DNA from: Mytilus galloprovincialis
Lineage: Eukaryota > Mollusca > Bivalvia > Mytilida > Mytilidae
Length of the DNA: 64,000 nt
Reading direction: 5' to 3'
Assembly (NCBI RefSeq): GCF_965363235.1
Contig: NC_134842.1
Location: forward strand, 3,933,112 to 3,997,111
This document shows positions 13,101 to 26,040 of this stretch, in pieces. Under the pieces are notes generated by a model. The model had not been told where the DNA came from. It saw only the letters and a list, made by a program, of their open reading frames with translations, and did not search any database. The translations under genes were made by a program, and so were the position numbers. Positions within the stretch are counted from its first letter, which is position 1; each line of letters opens with the position of its first letter.

Positions 13101-14024
13101 TACAACTTATAGTATATATAGTTGTGAAATACAAAATGTATATTATAATGATACATTTAGATGAATAAATAGAATACAAATACACACTACTTTATATAAC
13201 TGACACAATTTAAAGGAATACTCTCTAAACTATATAGAGAAGCGAAACGTTTCTTTTGAATACTAAACAAACTTCCTAACAGTACATGTTTTTTTAATGG
13301 TTTTACATGCGGCGCTCAAATATTTTGCATGGTCTTTTGGTATAGTGTTTAGAAATATATGATATTGTAAGAACCTTTAAGATTCACATTCGTTACTTTG
13401 CTCAATATAAAAAAAACATAAGCATTAATTTATATTAAAAACTGAAGGTCAGACATCACTAATACGTGTTCATTCATTCTTTATTAAAGTTTAGACCTTT
13501 TTATCAAGAATGATGATGAGAGTAATTGTAAAATATAATAGGCATGTACTTTCTTACGTTATGGATCATTGATTTTGTTACCTGTTGACCCGGTTGATTA
13601 CTAGCACGTGCCATTGAACTCGACCGTTTTAACTAAAACAGATTTTATTTTAAATCAACGCAATATATACAAAGTATATACAAAGTACTATATACATATT
13701 ATATGGATAAGAAAATAAATATTATAAGGATATATTGTTTGAATGAAAATTTTTATACGGTGATACTTTAACACCGTCCCGACAGAGACTGAATGCAGTA
13801 TATGATCAGGTTTCTGGATCCGGAAAGTCTTTTTTCGAATTTCCGAATGTCGGGAATATTTTTTTCCAACTTTAATAGAGTAACTCGCACGAAAAAAAAA
13901 ATAAACATACCAAAAAAAGCAACAGCTTCAACGGTAAACTAGAACATATATCAACAGAAAACGAATTAAAGAAACTGTCATGCATAAAACAAAAATATGC
14001 ATGACTGTGTTAATTTGCCTCCGC

Positions 14025-14068
14025 TGCATTTCTGTGGATTTTCTCATTGGCAATCATACCACATCTCC
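14025..14068 (+). repeat. SINE-like tail fragment
   Basis: 'ctcattggcaatcatacc' followed by 'acatctcc' matches the 3' end of the SINE-like family. Only the tail is present. Confidence 0.5.
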
Positions 14069-14941
14069 TTAACTTTTTTAGGTTACGTTTAGGATTTTCC
14101 GTTACTAATCTTCAAATACAAAAAACATTTTTACCGGTGTTCACAACATTTCAAGGTTAAATGTATGGCATACATTCTGGTGTGTATACAATTAACGTAT
14201 GTCCTTGCATTTAATTATCAATATATATTTATATCAACTAACATTTATTAAAAAATAAACAACATATATATATATAGACGAATAATTTATTAGTTCCTCA
14301 ACAAAACAAAAAAAGAAATAAAGAATTAACACAAGATTTAATCTTTTTTTTTTAATTAATCAAAATATACTTCAAATTCTAATAATAAAATACATATATA
14401 CATGTATTAATCTAAAATGCATTATCGAGTAGAAGGGGCGCAACTCGTGGTATCAAACCGGTATACTGAACGGATCAAAACAGGGTCTGAAAATTTTGAA
14501 CGTTCTTTTGTATCCATGGTCTGTTTTGGTCTGACACGGTCTTAACGGGTCTAAACAACCCGCTAGACGATTCAGTCTTTTCCGTCTTGACACGCCTTAA
14601 CGAACTGATTTACCCGATGAGGCTATCGATCTGAACGGCGACTTAACTATCTTAAATATCTTGACGATTTTTTCTAGCGGTAAATCCAGTCAATCAAGAT
14701 GTGATCAGACCAAAATGACCGTTTCAGACTGAAATCGTGCTACTAGTGCATATATCTGTATAAACAGGTATATATTATTATATAAGTATGCCTGAGCCTG
14801 TGACAACTCTACAACAGATTTATTCATTGGATCACCAGCAGTGATGCTGATACATGGCTATGTACATTATGTATATACAACTCGTCTAAACATCAACCCA
14901 ACAATGTAAGATCTGTAAATTTGCAAATGTATATATATATA

Positions 14942-15803
14942 CTGACCGACTTTAGAAACGCAACACTAAATTATTTTTGTGTTATTTTTGAATGAATGTG
15001 TCACGGTCAAAAGCAATGACTGCATGTTGCAAACGCCAAAATAATTGTTAGAAAGGTCAACAAATTCTGTCCGACATGTTTTGGGTTCTGTTTTACACCT
15101 TCTGGTTTTGCATTTGTTCAACCCATTAATTGGTTTTGGCAATTATGCGGTTGGAACTTGAGGGCATTTAAGGTTTTCCTTCAGTTGATTCTTTGGCAAT
15201 TCAGTTGATGGGAAACATTTATGGCATGAATCTGTACTCAATGGCACTCGGTAATTTGATTAGCAGTTGACGTTGCGGCCGTTAACATGTTTGGCAAATG
15301 ACGTTGCGTAATCAAATTCTGTTGACGTTTCATTGTCTCTAAACGTTTATCTGTTCATTGATGGCCAGCAACAAATCTTGTCTACTTGTATCGTTGTCGG
15401 AAGGACAGTAAGACAAGTTTCTGTAGCCATTCAGTGTGGTTGCAGCACGTTTATGTTTTAATGTTTGCAGTATTCTTAAGGGGCTATTCAGTTTTTTGTT
15501 TCTCAGTCTTGGCAAAATAGAGATGCAACATTTTTAAACTGGTTTAAGTGAGGCAAAGGATTGAAAGAACTGTTTCACAAAGCAAAACAACTGAAACAAT
15601 CTTTCATGGGTCCAAAATTTCGCTTTAAGAAATTCGTGCGACTTCAAAAACTCGGTATGCTCAATAACCACAGGTAAGTTAGATTTTGATTTTTAACACG
15701 GAGAAAGAAGTATGATAAGCATGCAAAGTAGTTGTAAGAAAATCAAACAAGATTTGGTAAGAAAAATTAACAAAATGAGTGTTGCGTTTCTAATGCCGTT
15801 CAG
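14942..15803. mobile_element. Tc1/mariner-like element relic, 862 bp, TA-flanked
   Basis: The terminal inverted repeats share TTAGAAACGCAACACT preceded by CTGACCGACT (left) or, inverted, CTGAACGGCA (right). TA dinucleotides flank both ends (14940-14941 and 15804-15805), the target duplication expected of this superfamily. Inside, around 15399-15460, a short plus-strand frame reads GRTVRQVSVAIQCGCSTF, which resembles the N-terminal helix-turn-helix of Tc1-type transposases. No intact transposase frame remains and the length is about half of an autonomous element. Confidence 0.7.
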
Positions 15804-15805
15804 TA

Positions 15806-17959
15806 TATATGGATAATTGACCTTTCCATGCATAGAAACAAGAGACTAAAGTCTGTAAGCATACCACATGTCTGTTACCTTTTTAAAGGTTATGTTTTGA
15901 ATAGTTTTATAATCATGCGTAAAAATGCAGTGTAAATTTTAAAATGTGACCCGGCTTTGTTGTTAAGCCCCATTTGTGGGCATTATGTCTTCTGGTGTAT
16001 GCGTCTGTTCGTATGTGCGTATTTCAGTCTGTTCGTCCGATTGTCCCTGTGTCTCGCTTCAGGTTTAAGTGTTTGGTCAAGGTAGTTGAATCTGACATCA
16101 GACTCAAACTTTTTTTGAAGTAAATTTTACTGTGTGTATTGTGTGTTTGATTTTTTTTCTACTTTGCCTAGAGGTAAAAGGGGAGGGGGTTTGAGATCGC
16201 AAAAATAACATGCTTAAATCTGCTGATTTTTTGGGCCTGTCCTAACCTAGGATTTCCTGGCCATTGTTAGGCTTGCGATTTAGGCATCCATGTACTAAAG
16301 ACACATTCTTGTTTTCAATAATTTTGACGAATATATAATGAATATTGTCATGATGATCAAAGACCAAGTCATACGACGCTAAGATTAGTGAAGGCGAAAC
16401 TGAGTAAACTAGTCACATTGACAAAAACTACAATAAAACAAATAATATATTTATATATATATATAATGAATATAGAAAAAATCTAAGAATACAGATTTAT
16501 TTGATATAGTAGCATGTTCCAGTTTTGTAATTCTATAGAATGATACGGTTATAAGTCTTGACGACTGAAATAGATAATAAAAATAAGATAAATTTGGAAA
16601 AGTCAACCTTAACGATCCTTTATATAAGTCTAAAGGGGGTGGGGTTTGGAGGGGTGCACTTCAATACTTAATTGATAGGGGGTGCCGTTGTTTTGTCACC
16701 TTACCCAGTTTTACATTTTAAAAATATATACCTTTTCATAAATTGCGTAGGAAAAAAGTTATATCATATATATCTGATAGTTTTCTCAACTTTTCACTTA
16801 TTCAAGCTTAAAAAGGTGTAAATAGAAGTGCCCCCCTTCAACCCCAACCCCTTCCGGAAACATAACTACTGTCATGGAAATACACTGACTTTTGAAAACA
16901 CCCTTTAATGCATGTGTCTGTATCTATTTATTTAAGATAATCAATATTAAGATTTCTAAGCGCTAAATGTGTCGTGTCTTTATATTATTCTTCTTGTCGC
17001 TGATAAGTGAGACCCCACCCAGCATCAGATGCACAATCTGTATATATCAGCAATACCCGGTGTTTTGTTTTGTTTGTTGGTGTTTCAATATTGCTTTCCC
17101 CCGTAATATTTACCTTGGAGTGTTCTTCTTAAAATTTACATTTTAAATTGCCTTTCTGTTTCAATATATTTAAAATTAAATCTTGTAAATAGAAAAAAAA
17201 TTGCGGTTGCCATGGGCACAGCTATGTTGCTAGGGAGAAACAACAGTGAATTGGCAAAAATGTGCAATTAATTATGTAATATTTAAATAGTGTACAAGTG
17301 TAAAGTTCACTACATGCTAAACAGGTTCAATTTCAAATATAGATATATTTAAGCTGTATAATAATCATATTTGATGAGTTTAATTCCGCCATTTTAGTGG
17401 TTGCTAGGCAACAGAATAAACGAGCTAGACCCAAAATTCGATTATTTTCAGAAGGTCTATGGTATAGACTTACAACATGACAAATTAAATGGAATTTGGG
17501 GGTGGGGCCAAAAATGGCCCTTATAGCCCCTAGTCCTTTAGCTATCAAATATGAAAATGCTCTAACGAGTGTGGCATCCTTCCACACGAAAATCCCAAGC
17601 AGAAATAAAATTACAACGTGTCCAAAGAACTCATCTGACCACTGTTTAAAAATAGCCAAACCTGTCCTTACATATACGAAGAACTCGATTGACCACTATT
17701 TAAAAATAGTCAACAGGTGTGTAAATAGGCTAAGCCTAATCAGTGTGCGTTTAAACACAGGTAAACCAAACTTAGGCCAAACGTACATATATACATAAAA
17801 GCGTATGTTAAAACTATGTATAAAATAAACTTGTGAAAAAAAGCGTCCTGCGCAAAGACTGCAAGTGCAATTCTCTGATCATTACGACAATTTCGAAATC
17901 ATTATCTATATACAAGTTTGACTGAATAAATATGTGAATTACTCTATAAAATTCATCTG
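15806..17959. other. Intergenic DNA with repeat traces; no gene recognised
   Basis: 15960-16200 resembles a common mollusc dispersed repeat ('gttcgtccg', 'cgcttcagg', 'ttggtcaaggtag'). 17628-17715 has a block of about 33 bp duplicated nearby ('ccactgtttaaaaatag' and 'ccactatttaaaaatag'). A 108-codon minus-strand frame at 17333-17659 has no recognisable domain and overlaps this repetitive DNA, so I do not call it. Confidence 0.5.
17400..17412. promoter_or_regulatory. X-box-like palindrome (RFX-type site), tentative
   Basis: GTTGCTAGGCAAC is a perfect inverted repeat of GTTGC around TAG, close to the RFX X-box consensus. A related 'ggttgccatgggcac' lies at 17205-17219. No promoter or gene is visible next to it, so this may be part of an old repeat. 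Confidence 0.25.
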
Positions 17960-20900
17960 GATCGTGACATCACCTCCCCAATTTAAGAAAGTATTCTTAC
18001 TTTCATTTATCTCCACGATCCTACATACGACTAAAAAAATCTGCTCCAACGTTGTCCTTTCCTTTGATGGCAACAATCCCGAACCTATACGGCTGTAACA
18101 AGAGTGACCATCTCATCAATCGATCATTTGCAATTTTAGACTTTTGCAAATATATCAAAGGTTGATGGTCTGTCTCCAATATAAACTGTTTACCATATAA
18201 ATACCTTTGAAATTTGTTGATTGCCCATACAATGGCTAGGCATTCTTTCTCGATAGTGGAGTAATTTCGTTCACTAGCTTTCAGTTTTTTACTAGCGTAC
18301 GATACAGGCAAGGCAATCTAGTATTACCTTCATCCTGTAGCAGTATAGCGCCTACTCCGTTATCAGAAGCATCAGTTTGAAGGATAAATACCTGAGAAAA
18401 GTTCGGCAACTTTAAAACAGGAGCTTTTACTAATGCATTCTTCAAACTCGAAAATGCTCTTTCATGATTAGCTTCCCAACGTACCTGATTTGGTTGTCCC
18501 TTTTTCGTCAGATCAGTAAGCGGGCTAGCTATATCTGAGAAATTGGGAACAAACTTTCTGTAAAATTCAGCCATGCCAATGAAACTTCTGACTTGTTTCT
18601 TTGTTGTAGGTCTATGAACATTTTTGATTACCTCAATTTTATCTGGATTTGGTGAAAGACGATCTGTTCCAACAATGTGACCTAAAACTTCAAGACTGCT
18701 ATACGCTATATAACACTTTGAGGGTCTTGGTGACAAATTAGCAGATGCCAACCTCTCAAATACACTCTCCAAAACCTCCATATGGTGATTGAAAGAACGT
18801 GTGTACACTATAATATCGTCAACAAAGTTATCAACGTTTTCCAACCCCTCTAAAACTTTTCTCATACAACGTACAAAAGTAGCACCACTATTGACCAGGC
18901 CAAATGGCAGAACCTTGAATTGGAACAATCCTCTAGGTGTTTGGAATGCTGTTTTGGGTTTTGCAGCATCTACAAGACTTATTTGCCAATATCCCTTGGT
19001 TAAATCAATTTTAGATATAAACTGATAACCAGACAACTTTGAAAACATCTCTTCTATATTACCCATCGTTTCTGCATCGAAAATTGTAATACTATTTAAA
19101 CCTCTGAAATCTATACAAAACCGATTACTCTGATCTTTCTTCTTCACAATCACAAATGGACTTGAATAAGGACTATCTGATCGCTCGATGATATCCATTT
19201 CTATCATCTTATCGACTTCCTTATTTACCGTGTCTAGCATAGCATATGGTATGGGATAAGGTTTAAATCGAACAGGATCATCAGAAGTCAACTTGATATC
19301 GTGCTGTAGTACATTTGTCCTACCTGGAATATCTGTCAACACGTGTGAGAACTTATATAGTAAACACTGTACCTTAACTGTTTCATTTGCTTTTAAAGCT
19401 TCGTTGATATGAACATCTCGTAATGTCTCCTTAGCAACTGCAACAGGCGTTTCGATTAACTCACTTTCGTAATTGTCCACATCGTCTGTATCTTCATTTT
19501 CAAGATCTATAACTGATACTGTAGCAACAAAACTTACCTTGTGATCTGGTGCACTAACGCACACGTTAGTTTGCTCACGTTCAACATACAATTTCAACAT
19601 GTTGACATGAAACATTTTAAGTTTACCTCTCATATCAATTCTGTAATCAAGATCACTTATCTTTTCTACTATAGAGAATGGTCCTTTCCAATGCATCAGC
19701 AACTTATTTGCTTTAGTAGGTAGTAGCACCAATACCTTTTGACCTACCTTCATCTTTCTTGACGAGACTTTCTGTTATATATACGTGACTGTTTACGTGA
19801 AGCTTTCTCCAAGTTTTGTTTAACCAATTCACAAGTCGATTCCAATCTTTCTCGTAAATTGATAACATACTCGTATGTGGACCTCACTTCAGGATCAGTA
19901 ATTTCTCTAGTCCACAATTCTTTAAGAATTGTCATTGGACCTCTGACTGGCCAACCATATACCAATTCGAACGGGGAAAATAAAATACTCTCCTGAGGTA
20001 CTTCTCTGTAGGCAAATAATGCTGGTCCTAAATACTTATCCCAATCTCGCGGACGCTCTGCACATAGTCGCTTCAACATCATCTTCATCGTACCATTAAA
20101 CCTTTCAACGAGTCCGTTACACATAGGCTGATACGGTGTAGTAGTAAGCTGCCGAAGAGAAATCAGTCTACTCACCTCAGACATTAAATTGGAAGTAAAT
20201 TGTGCGCCCATATCTGTCAACATCTCTCTTGGAAAACCTACCCTACAAAATATATCAATCAATGCTTCCGCTACCCTTTCTGTCTCGATAGATGGTAACG
20301 CTACTCCTTCTGGATACCTTGTAGCGTAATCAACAAGAGTTAGTATATAACGATTTCCTTTATCAGTTACTGGTACTAAAGGTCCAACTATATCTACAGC
20401 TACTCTGCGAAAAGGTACATCTATGATAGGGGTTTTACCCAAAGGTGCTCTCACTTGCTTACCTTTTGGTACAGTGCGTTGGCAAATATCACAGGACTGG
20501 CAATACCGCTTGACATCGGATTCAACTCCTGGCCAGTAAAACTCTGATAATACACGATATACTGTACGTCGTGTAGCCATATGTCCAGCCATCAATGACT
20601 CGTGTGCTAATTTCATGACATCGCTTCTATAAACTTCACTAACGACCAACTGACGGAATAACTTACCATTTTCTACTTTTGGTGACATAAATTCTCTATA
20701 CACAAGTTTCTTCTTCACTATGTAATTTACTTTTGTACCATTGGTCTTCTCAAAGTTTCTGCCTTCAGCAACATACTGTCTAAGCTTCGACAAACTTGCA
20801 TCAGATTGCTGTTCATTCTCAATGTCCTCTAGACTAACATCCTTAATACTTCCTGGAACTTTTAATTTCGGATATGGATTATCTCTCTTCTTCGCTTGCT

Positions 20901-23900
20901 GTCGAGTTACTACACTTACCGACGGAGATATATCGGGATCATAAGGCTCCCTAGCACCATCTATGTTTCCTATAATAACATCATACAATGGTTGTTCCAT
21001 ACACCATGCTTTTACTTCACCTTGATAATAAGGACTGTCTATAGTAATTATAGCTATGGGTACTTTAACACTCGATCCATCAGCTAATACGCATGTCTGA
21101 TAATCATCTAGGAAACAATCTATACTTACAAGACTTTTCTTTATAACGACTCCATTACATCCTGTATCGCGAAGTACTGTCACAACACGGTTACCTAACT
21201 TACCTTTAGCTACAGGCATTTTGATTGATTTCTTTTCACACGGTTCAGGTATTGTAAGACTACTAACCTGTGTAGTAATAATGCTATCAGTTAGAGTAAT
21301 AACATTACCGCAAATAGGAGTTTCCTTTACTCGTGAACCACTATTCTGTATATTACCAACTTTGTTTTTTAATAATGGACAGTTCGATATCAAGTGATCT
21401 GATTTGTTGCACTTAAAGCACTTTCTATCAAATCTGTTTCCACCACCATAACCTCCTGTATGTCTATTTCTATCTCTGTCACTTTGCTTTGGCGGTTCTT
21501 GGTTCCGTGCATTGTTGGGTTTTTGAGACGGCTGTGGCTTACCTTTTTGAGTCTGATTTGTAAGTGATACTATATTTACTCGCCTTGCCTCCTTAAATTG
21601 ATCAGCATACCGAGTCATATCATCTATGGACTTCGGTACTCTCTCTTTCAGAAATAACATTACCTCGTTATTACATATGTGTAAAAACTGATCTCTTAAC
21701 ATAAGATCATAAAGTCCATCAAACGTCTTCAAAACATTAGACATATCAATCCACCTACTAAAATAACTACCCAAACGAACAGAAAACTGTTGAAACGTTT
21801 CACCAAACTCTGGACGACAAGATCTAAACTTCTGCTTAAAACCATCTTCAGTCATGTTATACCTCTTCAACAAACATGTCTTAAGAGCATCATAATCTAA
21901 TGCTTGATCTGATGGCAGCAAAGCGTACACATTTAATGCATTACCTTTAAGAAGTGCACTCAAATGAGTGGCCCATATTGATTTGTCCCATTTTTGTCGA
22001 GCCTGCAACTTTTGTTGCAGAAAGCTCGACATAGGGATAGAGATCCGGCGGCGGCGGCGGCGGCGGCGGCTACGGCGGCGGCTACGGCGGCGGCGTTAGC
22101 TAACTTCTTAAAAGGTTTATATTTTAGAAGGTGAAAGACCTGGATGCTTCATACTTTGTATATAGATGCCTCATGTTACGAAGTTTCGATCAGTCACATG
22201 TCCAATGTCCTTGACCTCATTTTCATGGTTCAGTGACCACTTGAAAAAAAAGTTCAGAATTTTTGTAATGTTGAATTCTCTCTTATTATAAGTAATAGGA
22301 TAACTATATTTGGTATGTGCATACCTTGCAAGGTCCTCATGCCCGTCAGACAGTTTTCACTTGACCTCGACCTCATTTCATGGATCAGTGAACAAGGTTA
22401 AGTTTTGGTGGTCAAGTCCATATCTCAGATACTATAAGCAATAGGGCTAGTATATTTGGTGTATGGAAGGACTGGAAGGTGTACATGTCCAACTGGCAGG
22501 TGTCATCTGACCTTGACCTCATTTTCATGGTTCAGTGGTTATAGTTAAGTTTTTGTGTTTTGGTCTGTTTTTCTCATACTTTATGCAATAGGTCTACTAT
22601 ATTTGTTGTATGGAATGATTGTAAGGTGTACATGTCTAGCGGGCAGATGTTATCTGACCTTGACCTCATTTTCATGGTTCAGTGGTCAAAGTTAAGTTTT
22701 TAAGTTTTGGTCTTTTTATGTAATTTTATATGCCAAAGTTCAGCTATATTTGGTGTATGGAAATATATTATGATCTATATGTCAGTCCCGCAGATTTATT
22801 TGACCATGACCTCAATTGCACGGTTCATTGCACAGTGTTAAGTTTTTGTGTTTTGGTCTATTTTTCTTAAACTATAATAAGTAATAGGTCAACTATATTT
22901 GTTGTATGGAAGCTTTGTTAGCTGTACATGTCTGCCTGGCATGGTTCATCTGACCTTGACCTCATTTTCATGGTTCATTGGTCTTTGTTTAGCTACTTGG
23001 TTAATGTTAAGTTTATGTGACAGTTGTAATAAAGCTTTATACTTAGGACTATCAACATAATATCAATGATTAGTAAAGAAGGCGAGACATTTCAGTGTGT
23101 GCACTCTTGTTGCGATATAGCATACCTTTCATAACGACGCAAATATGCATCCATATCATCAGTACCTTCCTCAAAAGGAGGTAGTTTAGGTACCTTTGAG
23201 GGGTTAACATTACCTTTTTCTTCCCTGTGTTTTTCAGTTTCAAATAAACGAGTATTATCTAGCCTTTTCAATTCCAATTCATGTTCTAATCTTACCTTTT
23301 CAACTTCCCATTCTTCCTTCTCTCTTTCTCTTTCAAAACGTCTATCATCGCGTTGTTTCGCCTGTTGTGACTCAATGAACCTAATTAAATCTTCATTGGC
23401 TAACCCCAATGACTCACCATACTGTCGTAACTCTTTTAGACTCTCCATGATTGATTCCTGCTAATATGACTTGCTATGTAACAATAAACTAGACCAAGGA
23501 CAATGCTAAATATATCACATATCTATATCTCGTAACACTACGCTTTAGTATCACAGTTGACCATAGCCTGGTCCACAAGTGTCAATCGCAACACAAAATA
23601 AACAATAGCCTTAGTCTACATTTACTCTAAATAACAATACCTACATTAAATCTACTGTTTGTACTTGCAGCGTGCAACAACACCGAGGCAATGTAGTGTA
23701 GAAATTTTACAAATTCTGAGGTTCCAAACTATCAGGATTCTGTCGACATTACAGTTTCTGAAAAATACAATAGTAAGCTTTACTACACGTTATAAATGTA
23801 TATTCAATGTATAAAACAAATAATAATTCTTCTATAGAAAATATAAATTTAACTTCAAAATGTATAAGAAAAAAACAACACTTCAGACTTATCCCACTTC

Positions 23901-23920
23901 TGAAACCAATTGTCACGGAC
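17960..23920 (-). mobile_element. Gmr1-like Ty3/gypsy LTR-retrotransposon fossil
   Basis: Read on the minus strand, the parts run: gag N-terminal region with a charged coiled coil (about 23.45-23.1 kb), the rest of gag with a CCHC zinc knuckle (CFKCNKSDHLISNC), an aspartic protease (near DTGCNG), integrase with HHCC and DDE-type blocks (about 20.6-19.9 kb), a chromodomain-like linker, reverse transcriptase with VDDIIVY (about 19.3-18.5 kb) and RNase H ending near 18.02 kb. Integrase before RT is the hallmark of the Gmr1-like lineage of Ty3/gypsy. A tRNA-primer-like stretch near 23.9 kb and a purine tract near 17.97 kb mark plausible internal edges, but I could not match a pair of LTRs. Most of the coding parts remain open, which suggests a fairly young copy. 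It is broken by one nested insertion plus about one or two other breaks. Confidence 0.85.
21997..23110 (-). mobile_element. Tandem-core non-autonomous element (family 1, copy 1) nested in the gypsy fossil
   Basis: It splits the gag region of the surrounding retroelement. On the minus strand it begins 'acaagagtgcacac', has a core of about 150-bp tandem repeats each carrying 'tgaggtcaaggtca'-like blocks, then a GCC-type microsatellite (22052-22095) and a terminal hairpin (CTGCAAC-AAAA-GTTGCAG, flanked by TCGAGC and GCTCGA). The same beginning, core and end recur at 59774-62985 on the plus strand. This layout (unique end, tandem core, microsatellite, hairpin end) resembles the pearl/Helitron-related elements of bivalves, but canonical Helitron ends are not evident. 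Confidence 0.75.
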
Positions 23921-25429
23921 GGACGGATGGATAAGTCTTTCAGTGCTATTTTACAATATTGACTAAAGAATCAACGATTAGAATAAATAAATTATTTAAT
24001 AAACAAACCAAAAAAAACCAATGAAGAAGAAAATATACATCAAATTATTCTAAACATTAAAGTTCAAATAAATAGTTCAACAGCTTCTGTAGTTTGTATA
24101 TCCAGATTACTTCCCTTTGTATCGTTATGACGGTTATGGTATCGTTATGACGGTTATGGTATCGTGCACGACAGTTCCACTATAATATGTAGATATGTTG
24201 TTTGATGAATTATGTATGAATGCGTTCAATCCATATGACCACTCCTTAACACCGGGTATCGGGTCTGAGAGTAAAGAAATGAATTCAAGAATCGCTTTGC
24301 AATGAATGAACCACGTGAGACGATTGCATTTATTTAAATTATTAACCATATTGAGCCTCTTGTTTGTTTATAATACATAAAGCAGGTAACAGAATTCACC
24401 AAGAATATTGGACCGTACTACAGCTCGATTTAATGACTCACAGCCGACCTCTTAGGAAAAGATGCACAAACGGTGACAAAACATAAAGAACAATGCTTGA
24501 TCAGGATAGTCTGAATTGGTACACACATAAATGTTATAGATTTAAAACTGCTAATATTTTAATAACTTCGGTCCCTATCCAGACAATTTGTTTTGAATTA
24601 AAATCTGCACCGTCTAAATACCAATTTGATTATTTCGTCAACTGGGGAATACAAGTCTAAACATAGTTTGATAGTAAGTTTAGAGTGTGCACTTTAAAAA
24701 CAGAAGCTTGTTGTAGCTACCTTAAATTGCAAGGCAAGAAACCTGAAAATTAGAAATATCACGACCGGTCCCATTTGCCATAAAGAAAGTTTAGAAACCG
24801 AGAAAGTGTGTTCTACTCGGAATGCCATTCGAAAGTCTGATTATCTCTTTGGGAAATCCGTCTTCCTTAAGGGGGTACCCAACACTAAACACCAAAAAAA
24901 ACCTGTCGTTTAATTTTTCTTGTTTTTATCCCATTGATAAACTAGGTTAAGCTAAACATTTTGTAAAAATTTCGAAGGATTTGAACCATACGTTAAAAAG
25001 TTTTGGCAACTCGAATATGACATATTTTGCATGCTAATATTAGCATAATTTTGAGGTTTCAGAAATATGGGTATAGGGGTATATATGTTAAAAAAAAAAA
25101 AAAATGATCCTAAATTGACAAAAGCATAGTTAATAGTGAAAACTTAGGCAAATATTAGTTCACCAGTTCCATTTGCGTGTATTTTTTTTATTCTGGATTT
25201 AAATTTTTGTCCGAATTAAAAAACGGGGGTCTTAAATTCAGCCCGCAAAAATGACTTTTTTGGGTCCAGTATTTGAAGACGAAATTAAAAAAAAAATGTG
25301 TTGTTTATTTTTTTTTAAAAACTAACCATTTGTACTGCTATATTAGTTTGTTAAATTTGTAAAATATTATAAACTTTTAACCACCAGATTTTTTTCAATT
25401 TTATTTTTTTTATAATACCACCACCCTCA
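23921..25429. other. Flank of the gypsy fossil and intergenic DNA; no gene recognised
   Basis: A long terminal repeat might lie at 23.9-24.2 kb, but I found no matching copy near 17.7-17.97 kb. A 20-bp direct repeat ('tatcgttatgacggttatgg' x 2) sits at 24121-24162. The rest is AT-rich with no codable frame. Confidence 0.45.
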
Positions 25430-25469
25430 ATAAATAAGAGCAATTTCCATTCTGATAGTATATTTGGGG

Positions 25470-26040
25470 CATAATTTTCTTGTCTTTTGACCTAGGGCTT
25501 AGATATTTTGTATGTTGACGTAATATCATGAGGTAGAGTGTCACATTTCATGATGACTTCATGTGACCTTGTAATTTGACCTCAAGGTCAAATAAATGTA
25601 TTTTTTGATAGAATAAAAAAACAAGGCCATATGCATTTTTTTGTCTTTTGACATAGGTCTTGCATCTTTCGTATGAGGATGTATAAAAAGAGATGGAGTG
25701 TCCTGTGTTGTGATGACCTTCATGTGACCTTATATTTGACCTCAAGGTCAATTTTACTTTTTACTATAAACACTCTACCATGCCATGTTGTCTTTTGACC
25801 TTGGCCTTAGATCTTTGGTATGTAGATGAATCATCATCAGATAATGTGTGTTGCACCATGATGACCTTCATGTGTTCTCAATTTGACCATAAAGTCAACT
25901 TAATGTAGTTTTTTTTTGCATGAAAATTACCAAGCCATAACTTTTGACCTTGTTCTTACATCTTTGGTCTATTAGATGGGTTAACATGAAGTGGTGTGTT
26001 CCTTGCAATTTTGACCATCATGAGACTTTAAATGGTTCTT
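25470..26040 (+). repeat. Degenerate tandem repeat of about 150 bp with 'gacctcaaggtca' blocks
   Basis: 'gtcttttgacct/a' recurs near 25482, 25643, 25790 and (partly) 25938, each followed by 'gatgac', 'catgtgacctt' and 'tttgacctcaaggtca'-like sequence. This is about four decayed units of a dispersed mollusc repeat. Confidence 0.6.

Larger units (their letters stand above)
11251..14939. other. AT-rich intergenic DNA; no gene recognised
   Basis: Apart from repeat fragments listed separately I see nothing codable. 14440-14760 has an unusual density of 'ggtct', 'gacgg' and 'cggtct' words that may be a very degraded tandem repeat. No splice-bounded exon was found. Confidence 0.5.

Noticed and set aside
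17333-17659. 108-codon minus-strand frame
   Set aside because: No domain, no splice-supported neighbours, and it overlaps duplicated repeat-like sequence.
21997-23110. Canonical Helitron assignment for family 1
   Set aside because: The terminal hairpin fits, but no CTRR terminus or TC start is clear, so only a Helitron-like or pearl-like layout is claimed.
23913-24175. 5' LTR of the gypsy fossil
   Set aside because: It has a plausible position and TG start, but no convincing matching copy was found near 17.7-17.97 kb by eye.
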